From positions 620,001 through 684,000 of the forward strand of contig CAWFGS010000001.1 in NCBI GenBank assembly GCA_963815535.1: DNA of 64,000 bases, given 5' to 3'. This stretch comes from CAWFGS01 sp963815535. GTDB lineage: Bacteria; Pseudomonadota; Alphaproteobacteria; Sphingomonadales; Sphingomonadaceae. Numbering within the stretch: position 1 is the first letter of the stretch; every line of letters starts with the position of its first letter. Position numbers and translations under genes: made by a program. The notes under the pieces are model-generated. The model was not told the origin of the DNA. It saw only the letters and a list, made by a program, of their open reading frames with translations, and made no database searches. Below, piece after piece: positions 35,021 through 44,427 of the stretch.

Positions 35021-35114
35021 GGCACGGCGCTACTCGCTTGCGACAATCCAGGCAATCCACTATGCGCTGCCTATAATTTAGGCAGCATTTTTTCCGACCG
35101 GTTTTGTTGAAGCT

Positions 35115-36131
35115 ATGACCATTACCCCCGTTCCGCCACAGTTGAAACCGATCGCGATCGGGCCGGTAACCATCGATTGCCCGGTAGTGCTGGCCCCGAT
35201 GACGGGGGTGACGGACATGCCGTTCCGCACGCTCGTCAGGCGATATGGGTCCGGCCTCAACGTCACCGAGATGATCGCAAGCCCGGCCATGATCCGCGAG
35301 ACCCGCCAGTCTTTGCAGAAGGCGGCGTGGGCGGCGGTTGAAGAGCCGGTGTCGCTGCAACTGGCGGGATGTTCGCCGGTCGAAATGGCGGAAGCGGCGA
35401 AGCTGAACGCCGATCGCGGGGCGGCAATCATCGACATCAACATGGGTTGCCCGGTCAAAAAAGTGGTCAATGGCGATGCCGGCAGCGCGCTGATGCGCGA
35501 CCTGCCGCTGGCCGCCAGCTTGATCGAAGCGACCGTGAAGGCGGTCGACGTTCCTGTCACCGTAAAGATGCGGATGGGGTGGGACCATCATTCGCTGAAT
35601 GCGCCGGAACTGGCGCATATCGCCGAAGATCTGGGCGCGAAGCTGATTACGGTGCACGGGCGAACGCGATGTCAGATGTACAAGGGCGATGCGGATTGGC
35701 GCTTCATAAGATCGGTGAAAGAGGCCGTGTCGGTTCCGGTTATCGCCAACGGAGACATCTGCACGCTGGAAGACGCCGCGCAGGCGCTCGAACAATCGGG
35801 TGCTGACGGCATCATGATCGGGCGGGGCGCTTATGGAAAGCCGTGGTTGCTTGGCCAGGTCATGCATTGGCTTCGCACCGGGGAGAGGCTGGCCAGTCCC
35901 AGTTTCGACGAACAGTTCGCCGTTCTGATCGAACATTATCGCGCGATGCTTGATCATTACGGTCGCGATATCGGTAGCAAAGTCGCCCGCAAACATCTGG
36001 GATGGTACACGAAGGGCATGCACGGTTCGGCGGATTTTCGGAACCATGTGAATTTCATCGACGACCCGGACGAAGTCATGGGCGAGCTGGAACAATTCTA
36101 CGCACCGTTCATGCACCGTCGCGCGGCCTGA
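35115..36131 (+). CDS. dusB: tRNA-dihydrouridine synthase B
   Basis: DusB reduces uridine to dihydrouridine in tRNA with FMN. The 338-residue TIM-barrel protein shows LAPMTGVTDMPFR, INMGCPVKKV with the catalytic Cys, KMRMGWDHHS and VHGRTRCQMYKG. It heads a conserved run dusB-ntrB-ntrC-ntrY-ntrX, as seen in many alphaproteobacteria, and its stop lies 5-14 bases before the ntrB start. Confidence 0.95.
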   Translation: MTITPVPPQLKPIAIGPVTIDCPVVLAPMTGVTDMPFRTLVRRYGSGLNVTEMIASPAMIRETRQSLQKAAWAAVEEPVSLQLAGCSPVEMAEAAKLNADRGAAIIDINMGCPVKKVVNGDAGSALMRDLPLAASLIEATVKAVDVPVTVKMRMGWDHHSLNAPELAHIAEDLGAKLITVHGRTRCQMYKGDADWRFIRSVKEAVSVPVIANGDICTLEDAAQALEQSGADGIMIGRGAYGKPWLLGQVMHWLRTGERLASPSFDEQFAVLIEHYRAMLDHYGRDIGSKVARKHLGWYTKGMHGSADFRNHVNFIDDPDEVMGELEQFYAPFMHRRAA

Positions 36132-36145
36132 TTACCGTGACGGCT

Positions 36146-37237
36146 ATGGAATGGCCGGCGTTCGCACCACCATCGGCCGATGTTCAACTGAGCAGCATGA
36201 TCTTCGGTATCGTCCTGCTGGACGATGCGATGCGTATTCGTCAGGCGAACGCCGCTGCTGAAAGCTATCTCCAGGAAAGCGCGTTTCGCTTACACGGGCG
36301 TTTCTTTTTCGATCTCATGCAGTTGGACGATGAACTTGTCATCGAACGGATGAGCCATTCCGAAGAAGGCATTACCGTTCGGCGCATACCGGTTACGGTC
36401 GCGCAGCGGCAGACCCTGGCAAACATAACGGTGACGCCGCTGGATGACGATCGCATCCATTCGCGGGGCCGTGTGGTGACGTTTTCGGATGCGGGACATG
36501 TCTGGCAGGATTCCGAACACCGCACGCAAGCATCGTTGCAAACTGCGGCAGTTCTGGCGCATGAAATCAAAAACCCGCTCGCCGCGATAAAGGGCGCAAG
36601 CCAGATGTTAGCGCGCCGGGCCGAAGGCAGGGATGCGGCGATGACCGATATTATCCGAACGGAAGTGGATCGCCTGACCCGGCTGGTCGACAGGATGGCA
36701 ACCCTGGGATCGGAACGGCCGATCGAAACACGACCTTGCAACGTCCACCAAATCATTCGACGCGCGCTCGATGTGCTGACGGCCGGCGGCACGGGGCATT
36801 TCGATGTAGTGGAAGAGTTCGATCCTTCGCTCCCCGAAGTTGCGGCAAACGATGATGCCTTGCAGCAGGTGCTGATCAACCTGCTATCGAACGCAAACGA
36901 TGCGTGCAGCGCGTCCCGATCCGACATCCTGACGATCCGCACACGCTATCGTAGCGATTATCTGGCCAGCGCGGATCGCAATGGCCGCATCCGCAAATTG
37001 CCAGTCGAAATCGCAGTGGTCGATACGGGGCCGGGTGTGCCCGAAGCCATGATCGACGGCATGTTCGAACCGTATGTCACGAACAAGGCAAACGGCCAGG
37101 GTCTGGGCTTGCCGCTCGTTCGCAAATTGATGCACGATATGGGCGGGGCGGTCCGGTATCGGCGCGACAGTCAGCACAAAGCGACCGTCTTTACCGTGCA
37201 TTTGGCGCTGGCCGATCAAGGGACGGCCGGTGCCTGA
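36146..37237 (+). CDS. ntrB: Nitrogen-regulation sensor histidine kinase NtrB
   Basis: This protein of about 363 residues has an N-terminal PAS-like sensing domain, DHp domain with phospho-His in VLAHEIKNPLAAIKG and the ATPase motifs NLLSNANDAC (N box), VDTGPGVP (G1) and GQGLGLPLV (G2). NtrB phosphorylates or dephosphorylates NtrC under control of GlnB-type PII proteins. An ATG at 36146 is preferred; a GTG at 36137 is an alternative. It overlaps ntrC by 8 bases. Confidence 0.92.
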   Translation: MEWPAFAPPSADVQLSSMIFGIVLLDDAMRIRQANAAAESYLQESAFRLHGRFFFDLMQLDDELVIERMSHSEEGITVRRIPVTVAQRQTLANITVTPLDDDRIHSRGRVVTFSDAGHVWQDSEHRTQASLQTAAVLAHEIKNPLAAIKGASQMLARRAEGRDAAMTDIIRTEVDRLTRLVDRMATLGSERPIETRPCNVHQIIRRALDVLTAGGTGHFDVVEEFDPSLPEVAANDDALQQVLINLLSNANDACSASRSDILTIRTRYRSDYLASADRNGRIRKLPVEIAVVDTGPGVPEAMIDGMFEPYVTNKANGQGLGLPLVRKLMHDMGGAVRYRRDSQHKATVFTVHLALADQGTAGA

Positions 37238-38646
37238 TGCGTCGATCCTGCTGGTCGAGGACGACGCCTCGATCGTAGCGGTGCTTACCGCTGCGTTGGA
37301 GGGGGAGGGGTATGGCGTAACCAGTTGCGACAGCATTTCGGCGCGAGACACGCTGCTGTTGCATAACACCTACAGCCTGATGATAACCGACGTGTTACTG
37401 ACGGATGGCGATGGGCTAACCGCGCTCGATACGGTCGGCTGCGCGTATGACAATATGCCCGTCATCGTGCTATCCGCACAGAACACTCTGGATACGGCGA
37501 TCCGTGCGAGCGATGCCGGAACGTTCGATTATTTTCCCAAACCGTTCGATCTCGACGACTCTGTTGCAGGCCGTTGCCCAATCCGTAAAACGGCGCAGGT
37601 CGGACGCGGCGGCACACATCGAACCGCCGGTCGAAAACATGCCCCTGATCGGGCGCAGTGTTGCAATGCAATCGGTGTACCGCATGGTCGCGCGGGTTCT
37701 ACGCAACGATCTGAACGTACTGATTACCGGGGAATCGGGCACGGGCAAGGAGCTGGTTGCGGAGGCCATTCATCAGTTCGGCCAGCGCAGCAGCGGCCCC
37801 TTCATTGCCGTAAACGCCGCCGCCATCCCTCGCGACCTGATCGAAAGCGAAATGTTCGGTCACGAAAAGGGTGCGTTTACAGGTGCGGTCGCCCGTTCGA
37901 TCGGGAAGTTCGAACAGGCGGATGGCGGCACGTTGTTCCTCGACGAAATCGGCGACATGCCGATCGAAGCGCAGAGCAAGCTTCTGCGAACGCTGCAATC
38001 GGGTAAAATTCGCCGGGTTGGCGGACAGGGCGATCTGCCTATCGACGTCCGCATCGTGGCCGCCACCAATCGCGATCTGATGCCGATGATCGATCAGGGG
38101 CTGTTTCGCGAAGATCTCTATTATCGCCTCAACGTCGTTCCGATACAGCTGCCTCCGCTGCGCGATCGACGTGACGACATCGCTGCGTTGACTGACCATT
38201 TTCTTGCTCTCGCTGCCGAAGAAGGCTTGCCCAAACGAGGTATCAGCGCCGCCGCCATGACGTCACTGACCGATCGGGCGTGGCGCGGGAACATTCGTGA
38301 GTTGCGGAACGTCGTCTATCGGCTGGCCTTGCTATGCCGCGATACGACCATATCGATCGACGACCTGCCCGAAGCGCTCGGTGATATCAGCGCCGCGCCC
38401 GTTGCAGATAGCGTGTCCGACCTGACCGAAGCGTTCGAAAGGTGGCGGGTGTCGACGCGGCCCGAAGCCGGCTCGCTTTACCGTACCGCAATTTCCGCGT
38501 TCGAAAAACCGGTGCTCGAACATGCATTGCGCGTTTCGAACGGCAATCAGGTGCAGGCCGCGCAGTTGCTGGGTATGAACCGCAACACGTTGCGGAAAAG
38601 AATTGCGGATCTCGGCATTGCCGCGTCGCCGATCGTTCATCATTGA
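37230..38646 (+). CDS. ntrC: Nitrogen-regulation response regulator NtrC (one-base insertion near 37561)
   Basis: NtrC activates sigma54 promoters for nitrogen uptake when phosphorylated. The receiver domain (LLVEDDASIV, phospho-Asp in ITDVLLTDGDG) starts at GTG 37230. The AAA+ domain has Walker A GESGTGKE, the sigma54-contact loop FGHEKGAFTGA and DEIGDMP. The C-terminal Fis-type helix-turn-helix is QVQAAQLLGMNRNTLRKRI. The receiver frame ends in error after FPKPFDLDD. Removing one T from GACTCTGTTG continues as LLQAVAQSVKRRR, so a one-base insertion error is likely. Confidence 0.9.
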
Positions 38647-38720
38647 TAGCGCACATTCCGGCATGGATGTCGCAGCCAAGGCTTGCATATTTACCACACA
38701 ATCGTTGTAAGTGGGCAACG

Positions 38721-40970
38721 ATGGCCAGTTCCGCTCAATCCCTACGATCGATCCCGCGCTGGTGGCGGCGTTCCATAGTCGTATCGAAACGTGGCAATCT
38801 GCTGGCGCTGATCGAAATAGGCGCGGTCGTGGCGTTCGCGTTGATGGTGTGGAGCACCTATCGCGCCTTCACCATCGCACCGGAACAGCAGGAATTGCTG
38901 CCATCGGCGCAGGTTGCCGTACTGCTGGTCGGCACGCTGATACCGGCGATTACACTGCTGGTGCTGTTCGGTCGGCGCATGGCGAAGCGGCGGGCGGCGG
39001 GCAGCACGGCGCGGTTGCATATCAGGCTGGTGTTCCTGTTTTCGCTGATCGCCGCCGTTCCTACCCTGTTGGTTGCGACATTCGCCGCGTTTCTTTTCCA
39101 ATCCGGCGTGGATTTCTGGTTTTCGGACAATTCACGCGGATTGATGAGCAATGCGAACGAACTGGCGCGCGCCTATTACGAGGAGAACCAGCTGGATGTG
39201 GCGGACAACACCACCGCGATGGCGGGCGACCTGAATTTCTATCTTGCCAATCAAAACACCGCGCCAACGACATTCCTCGTCAGCGGTGAATTTACCGATT
39301 TCATCAACTATCAGATGCAAGGCCGGCAGGTCAGCGAAACAGTTATCTTGCAACAGGTTTCGGACGGTTCCCTACGCACTGCCGCCGCTTACAATCTGGT
39401 CGAGGGGAACGATCCGGCGTCACTGGGCCAACGCGCATTGCAACAGTTGCGGGCGGGGGAGCCGGTCTTCATCACTGCCAATCAATCGCGTATCGAGGCG
39501 ATCGCGCCGGTCGATGCGACCAGCGGCATATACCTTTACAATGCGCGCAATGCCGATGAAAATTCGTTCAAGGCGTGGGAGCAGGCGCAATCGATCGCCG
39601 CGGCGTATGAAGTTTTGATCACACGCGCGCGGGCGTTGCAATTGCGGTTCAATCTGGCGTTGTTTTTCGTCAGCCTTGCATTGGTTGGCATCGCCGTATG
39701 GTTCGCGTTGAGGTTTGCGGACCGTCAGGTGGAACCGCTGACCGATCTCGTTCTCGCGGCCCGCAAGGTCGGGGCGGGCAATTTCGAAATGCGGGTGGAG
39801 GGGCGAACCGGTGGCGACGAAATCGGCATGCTCAATCGCGCATTCAACCGAATGACGTCGCAGCTGGAAAAACAGACCGACGCGCTGGTTTCCGCGAACC
39901 AGCAATTGGACGATCGCCGCGCATTTATCGAGGCGGTGGTCGGTTCCGTCAGCGCGGGGATCATATCGGTGGACAGAGATCGCCGGGTCCAGCTGCTCAA
40001 CAACACGGCCAGCGAATTGCTGCTTACCAAGAACGACGTTCGCGATAGCGATCTGGTGCTCGACGATATTGCGCCGCAGATATCCGCCATCGTACAGGCC
40101 AACCTGCTGGGGGGCGTGGTCAGTTTCAACAAGAACGGCGATCTGTTGACCCTAGCGGTGAAGATCGCGCCGGAAAACGATGGTCATGTCATCACGTTCG
40201 AGGATATCACGCGGCAATTGCTCGACCAGCGGCAGGCCGCATGGTCCGACGTGGCCCGCCGGATCGCGCATGAAATCAAGAATCCGCTGACGCCGATCCA
40301 GCTCGCGACGGAGCGTCTGAAACGTCGGTATCGCAAACAGATCGAGCTGGATGGCGATTTGTTCGACGAATTGACGAACACGATCGTTCGCCAGGTCGGC
40401 GCCTTGCGAAATATGGTCGATGAGTTTTCATCCTTTGCGCGGTTGCCCGAACCCGTTTTTCGCAACGAGGATGCAGCCGACCTCATCAAGCAGGCCCTGT
40501 TCCTGCAAGAAGTCGCGCATAACGAAATCGCTTTCGGGTTCTCCGCCTCCGACGACGGGCCGCTCGATATTGCATGCGACCGCCATCAGTTCGGACAGGC
40601 CATGACAAATGTTTTGAAGAACGCCGTCGAAGCCATTGAAACCGAAGCGCAAAATGCTGGGCCGGATTTTCGCGGGCGAATTTCGGTACATGCTGCGGCC
40701 ACCGCCAGCTGGCTCGATATCGCGGTCGAGGACAATGGAATCGGATTGCCTCAGGATCGGGCCTTGCTGACCGAACCTTACGCCACCACGCGAGAGAAGG
40801 GGACCGGCCTGGGCCTGGCGATCGTCAACAAGATCGTGGAGGAACACGGCGGCAGCATGACTTTTTCCAGCCTGGGCTCCAGCAACGGCACCGACGGCGG
40901 CAAGGGATCGCGCGTGACGTTGCGGTTCGCGCGAAAGCCACCCGCCCGATATGGCAATCCCACCCAATGA
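38721..40970 (+). CDS. ntrY: Two-component sensor kinase NtrY
   Basis: This 749-residue membrane kinase has two N-terminal helices (about residues 25-75), a third around 105-130, a periplasmic sensor region and a fourth helix near residues 305-325. HAMP, PAS, DHp (phospho-His in RRIAHEIKNPLTPIQ) and ATPase domains follow (NVLKNAVEAI, DNGIGLP, GTGLGLAIV). NtrY pairs with NtrX, controlling nitrogen and redox responses in alphaproteobacteria. ATG 38721 was chosen because the frame from there matches the family. Confidence 0.93.
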   Translation: MASSAQSLRSIPRWWRRSIVVSKRGNLLALIEIGAVVAFALMVWSTYRAFTIAPEQQELLPSAQVAVLLVGTLIPAITLLVLFGRRMAKRRAAGSTARLHIRLVFLFSLIAAVPTLLVATFAAFLFQSGVDFWFSDNSRGLMSNANELARAYYEENQLDVADNTTAMAGDLNFYLANQNTAPTTFLVSGEFTDFINYQMQGRQVSETVILQQVSDGSLRTAAAYNLVEGNDPASLGQRALQQLRAGEPVFITANQSRIEAIAPVDATSGIYLYNARNADENSFKAWEQAQSIAAAYEVLITRARALQLRFNLALFFVSLALVGIAVWFALRFADRQVEPLTDLVLAARKVGAGNFEMRVEGRTGGDEIGMLNRAFNRMTSQLEKQTDALVSANQQLDDRRAFIEAVVGSVSAGIISVDRDRRVQLLNNTASELLLTKNDVRDSDLVLDDIAPQISAIVQANLLGGVVSFNKNGDLLTLAVKIAPENDGHVITFEDITRQLLDQRQAAWSDVARRIAHEIKNPLTPIQLATERLKRRYRKQIELDGDLFDELTNTIVRQVGALRNMVDEFSSFARLPEPVFRNEDAADLIKQALFLQEVAHNEIAFGFSASDDGPLDIACDRHQFGQAMTNVLKNAVEAIETEAQNAGPDFRGRISVHAAATASWLDIAVEDNGIGLPQDRALLTEPYATTREKGTGLGLAIVNKIVEEHGGSMTFSSLGSSNGTDGGKGSRVTLRFARKPPARYGNPTQ

Positions 40971-40998
40971 ACCCAATTTGTCGAAACGAGATCTGATC

Positions 40999-42384
40999 AT
41001 GGCCCTGGAAATTCTTGTCGTCGATGACGAACGCGATATTCGCGATCTGGTATCGGGCGTCCTGAGCGACGAGGGGTATGAATGCCGCACTGCGGGCGAC
41101 AGCACGCGGGCGCTTGCACTGATCGACGAACGTCGTCCCAGCTTGGTCCTGCTGGATGTCTGGCTGCATGGCAGCGCGATGGATGGGCTGGAAGTGCTGG
41201 ATGAAATCAAGCGGCGCGAACCCGAATTGCCGGTGATCATATTTTCCGGTCACGGCAACATCGACACCGCAGTTTCCGCCGTTGGCCGCGGTGCGATGGA
41301 TTTTATCGAAAAACCATTCGAGGCGGAGCGGTTGTTGCTGCTGGTCGCGCGCGCGACGGAAACCGACAAACTGCGTCGGGAAAATCTGCGGCTGCGCGAA
41401 GGGTTCACGCAAAGCGAGGAATTCAACGGCAATTCGGCAGTCATCAACAATGTGCGCGCGACCCTGAAGCGCGTTGCCGGGACGGGCAGCCGCGTTATGA
41501 TCAGCGGTCCGGCCGGGGCGGGGAAGGAAGTCGCCGCACGCCTGTTGCACGGGTGGAGCACACGGGCAGAACGGCCGTTCGTGGTGGTTAATTCCGCCCG
41601 CATTACGCCCGACAGGTTCGAACAGGAATTGTTCGGCGAAGAGGTCGATGGCAATCTGGAGCGGGCGGGGCTGCTGGAAACGGCGAATGGCGGCACGTTG
41701 TATCTGGACGAGGTGGCCGATATGCCGCTTTCCACCCAGGCTCGGATCTTACGAGTGCTGACGGAACAGAGCTTCGTTCGCATCGGAGGAAACCGGCAGA
41801 TCGGTGTCGATGTCAGAGTGGTGTCCTCCACCGCGAAGGATTTGCAACACGAAATGGCAGAGCACCGCTTCCGTGAAGATTTGTTCTATCGCCTGAACGT
41901 CGTGCCGGTCGCCATCCCGTCGCTGTCCGAACGACGCGACGACATACCTGCGCTGGCTCGGCATTTCTTCGCGCGGTATTCCATCGATCAGGGCGTGGCA
42001 GCACCGCAAATTGCCGAAGACACCATCGCTGCGCTGCAAGCTTATGACTGGCCGGGAAATGTGCGGCAATTGCGAAATGTCGTCGAGCGGACCGTCATTC
42101 TGACACCCCGCGAAAACCTCGAAACGATCGAACCCGATATGCTGCCGGAAGAAGTGACCGGCGGGAAGCTGGATGGCTCCAACGGCTCCGGCGCCTTGAT
42201 GGGCGCGCCGCTGCGTGAAGCGCGCGAAAGTTTCGAGCGCGAATATCTCACTGTGCAGATACGGCGTTTTTCCGGGAATATCTCGAAAACGGCGAGCTTC
42301 ATCGGGATGGAACGGTCCGCCCTTCACCGCAAACTGAAATTGCTGGGCATGGTGGGTCGCAAACCGTCCGACGCCGATGAGTAG
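40999..42384 (+). CDS. ntrX: Response regulator NtrX
   Basis: This 461-residue response regulator has a receiver domain (LVVDDERDIRDLV, phospho-Asp in LLDVWLHG), an AAA+ domain with Walker A GPAGAGKE and Walker B LYLDEVADMP, and a C-terminal Fis-type helix-turn-helix (ISKTASFIGMERSALHRKL). The GAFTGA loop that contacts sigma54 is missing (see findings), as in several alphaproteobacterial NtrX proteins that instead work at sigma70 promoters. The start at 40999 overlaps nothing; an earlier in-frame ATG at 40951 lies within ntrY. Confidence 0.93.
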   Translation: MALEILVVDDERDIRDLVSGVLSDEGYECRTAGDSTRALALIDERRPSLVLLDVWLHGSAMDGLEVLDEIKRREPELPVIIFSGHGNIDTAVSAVGRGAMDFIEKPFEAERLLLLVARATETDKLRRENLRLREGFTQSEEFNGNSAVINNVRATLKRVAGTGSRVMISGPAGAGKEVAARLLHGWSTRAERPFVVVNSARITPDRFEQELFGEEVDGNLERAGLLETANGGTLYLDEVADMPLSTQARILRVLTEQSFVRIGGNRQIGVDVRVVSSTAKDLQHEMAEHRFREDLFYRLNVVPVAIPSLSERRDDIPALARHFFARYSIDQGVAAPQIAEDTIAALQAYDWPGNVRQLRNVVERTVILTPRENLETIEPDMLPEEVTGGKLDGSNGSGALMGAPLREARESFEREYLTVQIRRFSGNISKTASFIGMERSALHRKLKLLGMVGRKPSDADE

Positions 42385-42485
42385 CGGACCGAGAGGGCAT
42401 CGAACGGCTCTCTGGAATATATCCGTATCGACCCCATATTATGGTCAGCGGATGGGTTCAACACACAGGGGAAGGGAAGCATCGT

Positions 42486-43052
42486 ATGCCCGAAGGACGG
42501 ACATTGTCGGCGCGATCGGTCACTAAGAAAGCTATCACTCCAACCGAAACGGATATCAAAGCGAACGCCGCCGTGGAAAAACGCGGCAATCTGCAGGACG
42601 CTTTTTTGAACTTGATGCGTCGCGAAAAGATGACGGTCACCATATTCCTTGTCAAAAGCGTTAAGTTGCAAGGGATTGTCACTTGGTTCGATAATTTTTC
42701 GATCCTGTTGCGCCGGGACGGCGAATCGCAGCTGGTCTATAAACATGCCATGCTGACAATCATGCCTAGTGAAACCGTGGATGCCGAACAATTCGGCAAT
42801 CAGGACGGCAACCGCAAACAACGTTTGCTGCAGGACATATTCCTGGCCCGCGTGCAAAGCGCCGGGGTGCAGGTCACCATGTATCTGGTTACCGGGGTTC
42901 CCCTGCAAGGGCGGATTGCCGCCTACGATCAGTTCTGCACTTTGCTGGAACGTGATGGTTACGTGCAACTGGCATACAAGCATGCCGTATCGACCATTCA
43001 ACCGGCGGAACATGTCGATCTGTCGGACGAATGGCAGGAGGATGACAGCTGA
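42486..43052 (+). CDS. hfq: RNA chaperone Hfq with two tandem Sm domains
   Basis: Hfq binds small RNAs and mRNAs and promotes their pairing. This protein is 188 residues, twice the usual size, with two Sm domains. Domain 1 (about residues 34-96) starts GNLQDAFLNLMRREKM and ends VYKHAMLTIMP. Domain 2 (about 113-174) starts RLLQDIFLARVQSAG and ends AYKHAVSTIQP. Both keep the Sm1 KLQG/PLQG-x-F/YD core and the Sm2 YKHA at 85-88 and 164-167. An AGGGGAAGGGA site sets the start. Position after ntrX and before hflX is the usual alphaproteobacterial context. Three such chains could make a six-domain ring. Confidence 0.95.
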   Translation: MPEGRTLSARSVTKKAITPTETDIKANAAVEKRGNLQDAFLNLMRREKMTVTIFLVKSVKLQGIVTWFDNFSILLRRDGESQLVYKHAMLTIMPSETVDAEQFGNQDGNRKQRLLQDIFLARVQSAGVQVTMYLVTGVPLQGRIAAYDQFCTLLERDGYVQLAYKHAVSTIQPAEHVDLSDEWQEDDS

Positions 43053-43069
43053 GCTACGACGATAATCTG

Positions 43070-44413
43070 TTGGGCGAAGTGTCCCGCGGTGCGCGGGCGA
43101 TCGTCATCTGTCCCGACATCCGCAATATCTCCTACGATCTCGACGCCAATGGCCGTTTGGACGAGGCGAGGGGCCTTGCGCTTGCCATCGGCATAGTCGT
43201 TGCCGATACGGCGATCGTACCCGTTCGCAACGTCAAGCCGAACACTTTGTTCGGTTCCGGCCAGGTTGCCAACATCGCCACCCAGTGCGAACAAAACGAT
43301 GCCGACCTGGTTATTATCGACGGCGCACTCAGCCCGATACAGCAGCGCAATCTGGAAGATAAATTGCAGCGCAAGGTTATCGATCGCACCGGTTTGATAT
43401 TGGAGATCTTCGGCGAACGCGCGGCCACGGCGGAGGGCAGGCTGCAGGTCGAACTGGCACATCTGGACTATCAGCAAAGCAGGCTGGTGCGCAGCTGGAC
43501 CCATCTCGAACGACAGCGCGGTGGCTTCGGCTTTCTGGGCGGCCCCGGCGAAACGCAGATCGAGGCGGATCGACGGATGATCCGCCAACGCATGTCCCGC
43601 CTTCGCAAGGAATTGGAACAGGTCCGCCAGACCCGCGCCTTGCATCGCGCCCGGCGCGGCCGGGCCCCGTGGCCGGTCATCGCGTTGGTCGGATATACCA
43701 ATGCCGGAAAATCGACCCTTTTCAATCGCCTGACCGGGGCTGACGTCATGGCGGAGGACTTGCTGTTCGCTACACTCGATCCCACCATGCGGGCCATTTC
43801 TTTGCCGGCCGTCGAAAAGGCTATCCTTTCCGACACTGTCGGGTTCATATCCGACCTTCCCACGCAATTGGTTGCCGCGTTCCGCGCAACTTTGGAAGAG
43901 GTGACGGGCGCCGATCTGATCGTGCATGTCCGCGACATCGCCAGCGACGACAGCGCATCGCAGAAACAGCAGGTTCTAACGGTTCTGCGCGATTTGGGCG
44001 TTAAGCTGGCCGATGACACTGACGCGGTGACCTCACTGCCGCCCAGCGAACCCGATGCGGTCGAGATTCCAATTATCGAAGTGTGGAACAAAGCGGACCT
44101 GCTTACCGCCAATCAGTTCGCCGATCTGTCGCACATCGCAAACGAGAATCCGGCGGTCGCACTTATATCCGCATATGACAGCAGAGGTGTCGATGACCTG
44201 ATCGACGAACTCGGCACGATACTGACCGCCAAATCCGCGACGCATGAAATTACCCTGTCGTCGGCAGACGGCCAGAAAATCGCCTGGCTGCACGCTCATG
44301 GTGAGGTGTTGGAACAACACGACGCGGAAGGAGATGATCCGAACGGTGTGCCGGCGGTTACGTTGACGGTGAAGCTGAACCCGAAAGAGTTCGGTCAGTT
44401 CGAAAGTCTGTAA
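43070..44413 (+). CDS. hflX: Ribosome-associated GTPase HflX
   Basis: HflX is a GTPase that rescues stalled or damaged ribosomes, for example after heat shock. The HflX N-terminal domain leads to the glycine-rich RGGFGFLGGPGETQIE, then the G domain with G1 GYTNAGKST, G3 DTVGFISDLP and G4 NKAD. The start is uncertain. TTG at 43070 (MGEVSRGARA) gives 447 residues, but no strong ribosome-binding site is visible and a GTG at 43079 is possible. It ends 14 bases before the convergent mazG. Confidence 0.92.
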   Translation: MGEVSRGARAIVICPDIRNISYDLDANGRLDEARGLALAIGIVVADTAIVPVRNVKPNTLFGSGQVANIATQCEQNDADLVIIDGALSPIQQRNLEDKLQRKVIDRTGLILEIFGERAATAEGRLQVELAHLDYQQSRLVRSWTHLERQRGGFGFLGGPGETQIEADRRMIRQRMSRLRKELEQVRQTRALHRARRGRAPWPVIALVGYTNAGKSTLFNRLTGADVMAEDLLFATLDPTMRAISLPAVEKAILSDTVGFISDLPTQLVAAFRATLEEVTGADLIVHVRDIASDDSASQKQQVLTVLRDLGVKLADDTDAVTSLPPSEPDAVEIPIIEVWNKADLLTANQFADLSHIANENPAVALISAYDSRGVDDLIDELGTILTAKSATHEITLSSADGQKIAWLHAHGEVLEQHDAEGDDPNGVPAVTLTVKLNPKEFGQFESL

Positions 44414-44427
44414 ACGAATAGAGGCGC

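Noticed and set aside
37540..37580. Programmed frameshift in ntrC
   Set aside because: No slippery heptamer or stimulatory structure; a plain one-base insertion is simpler.
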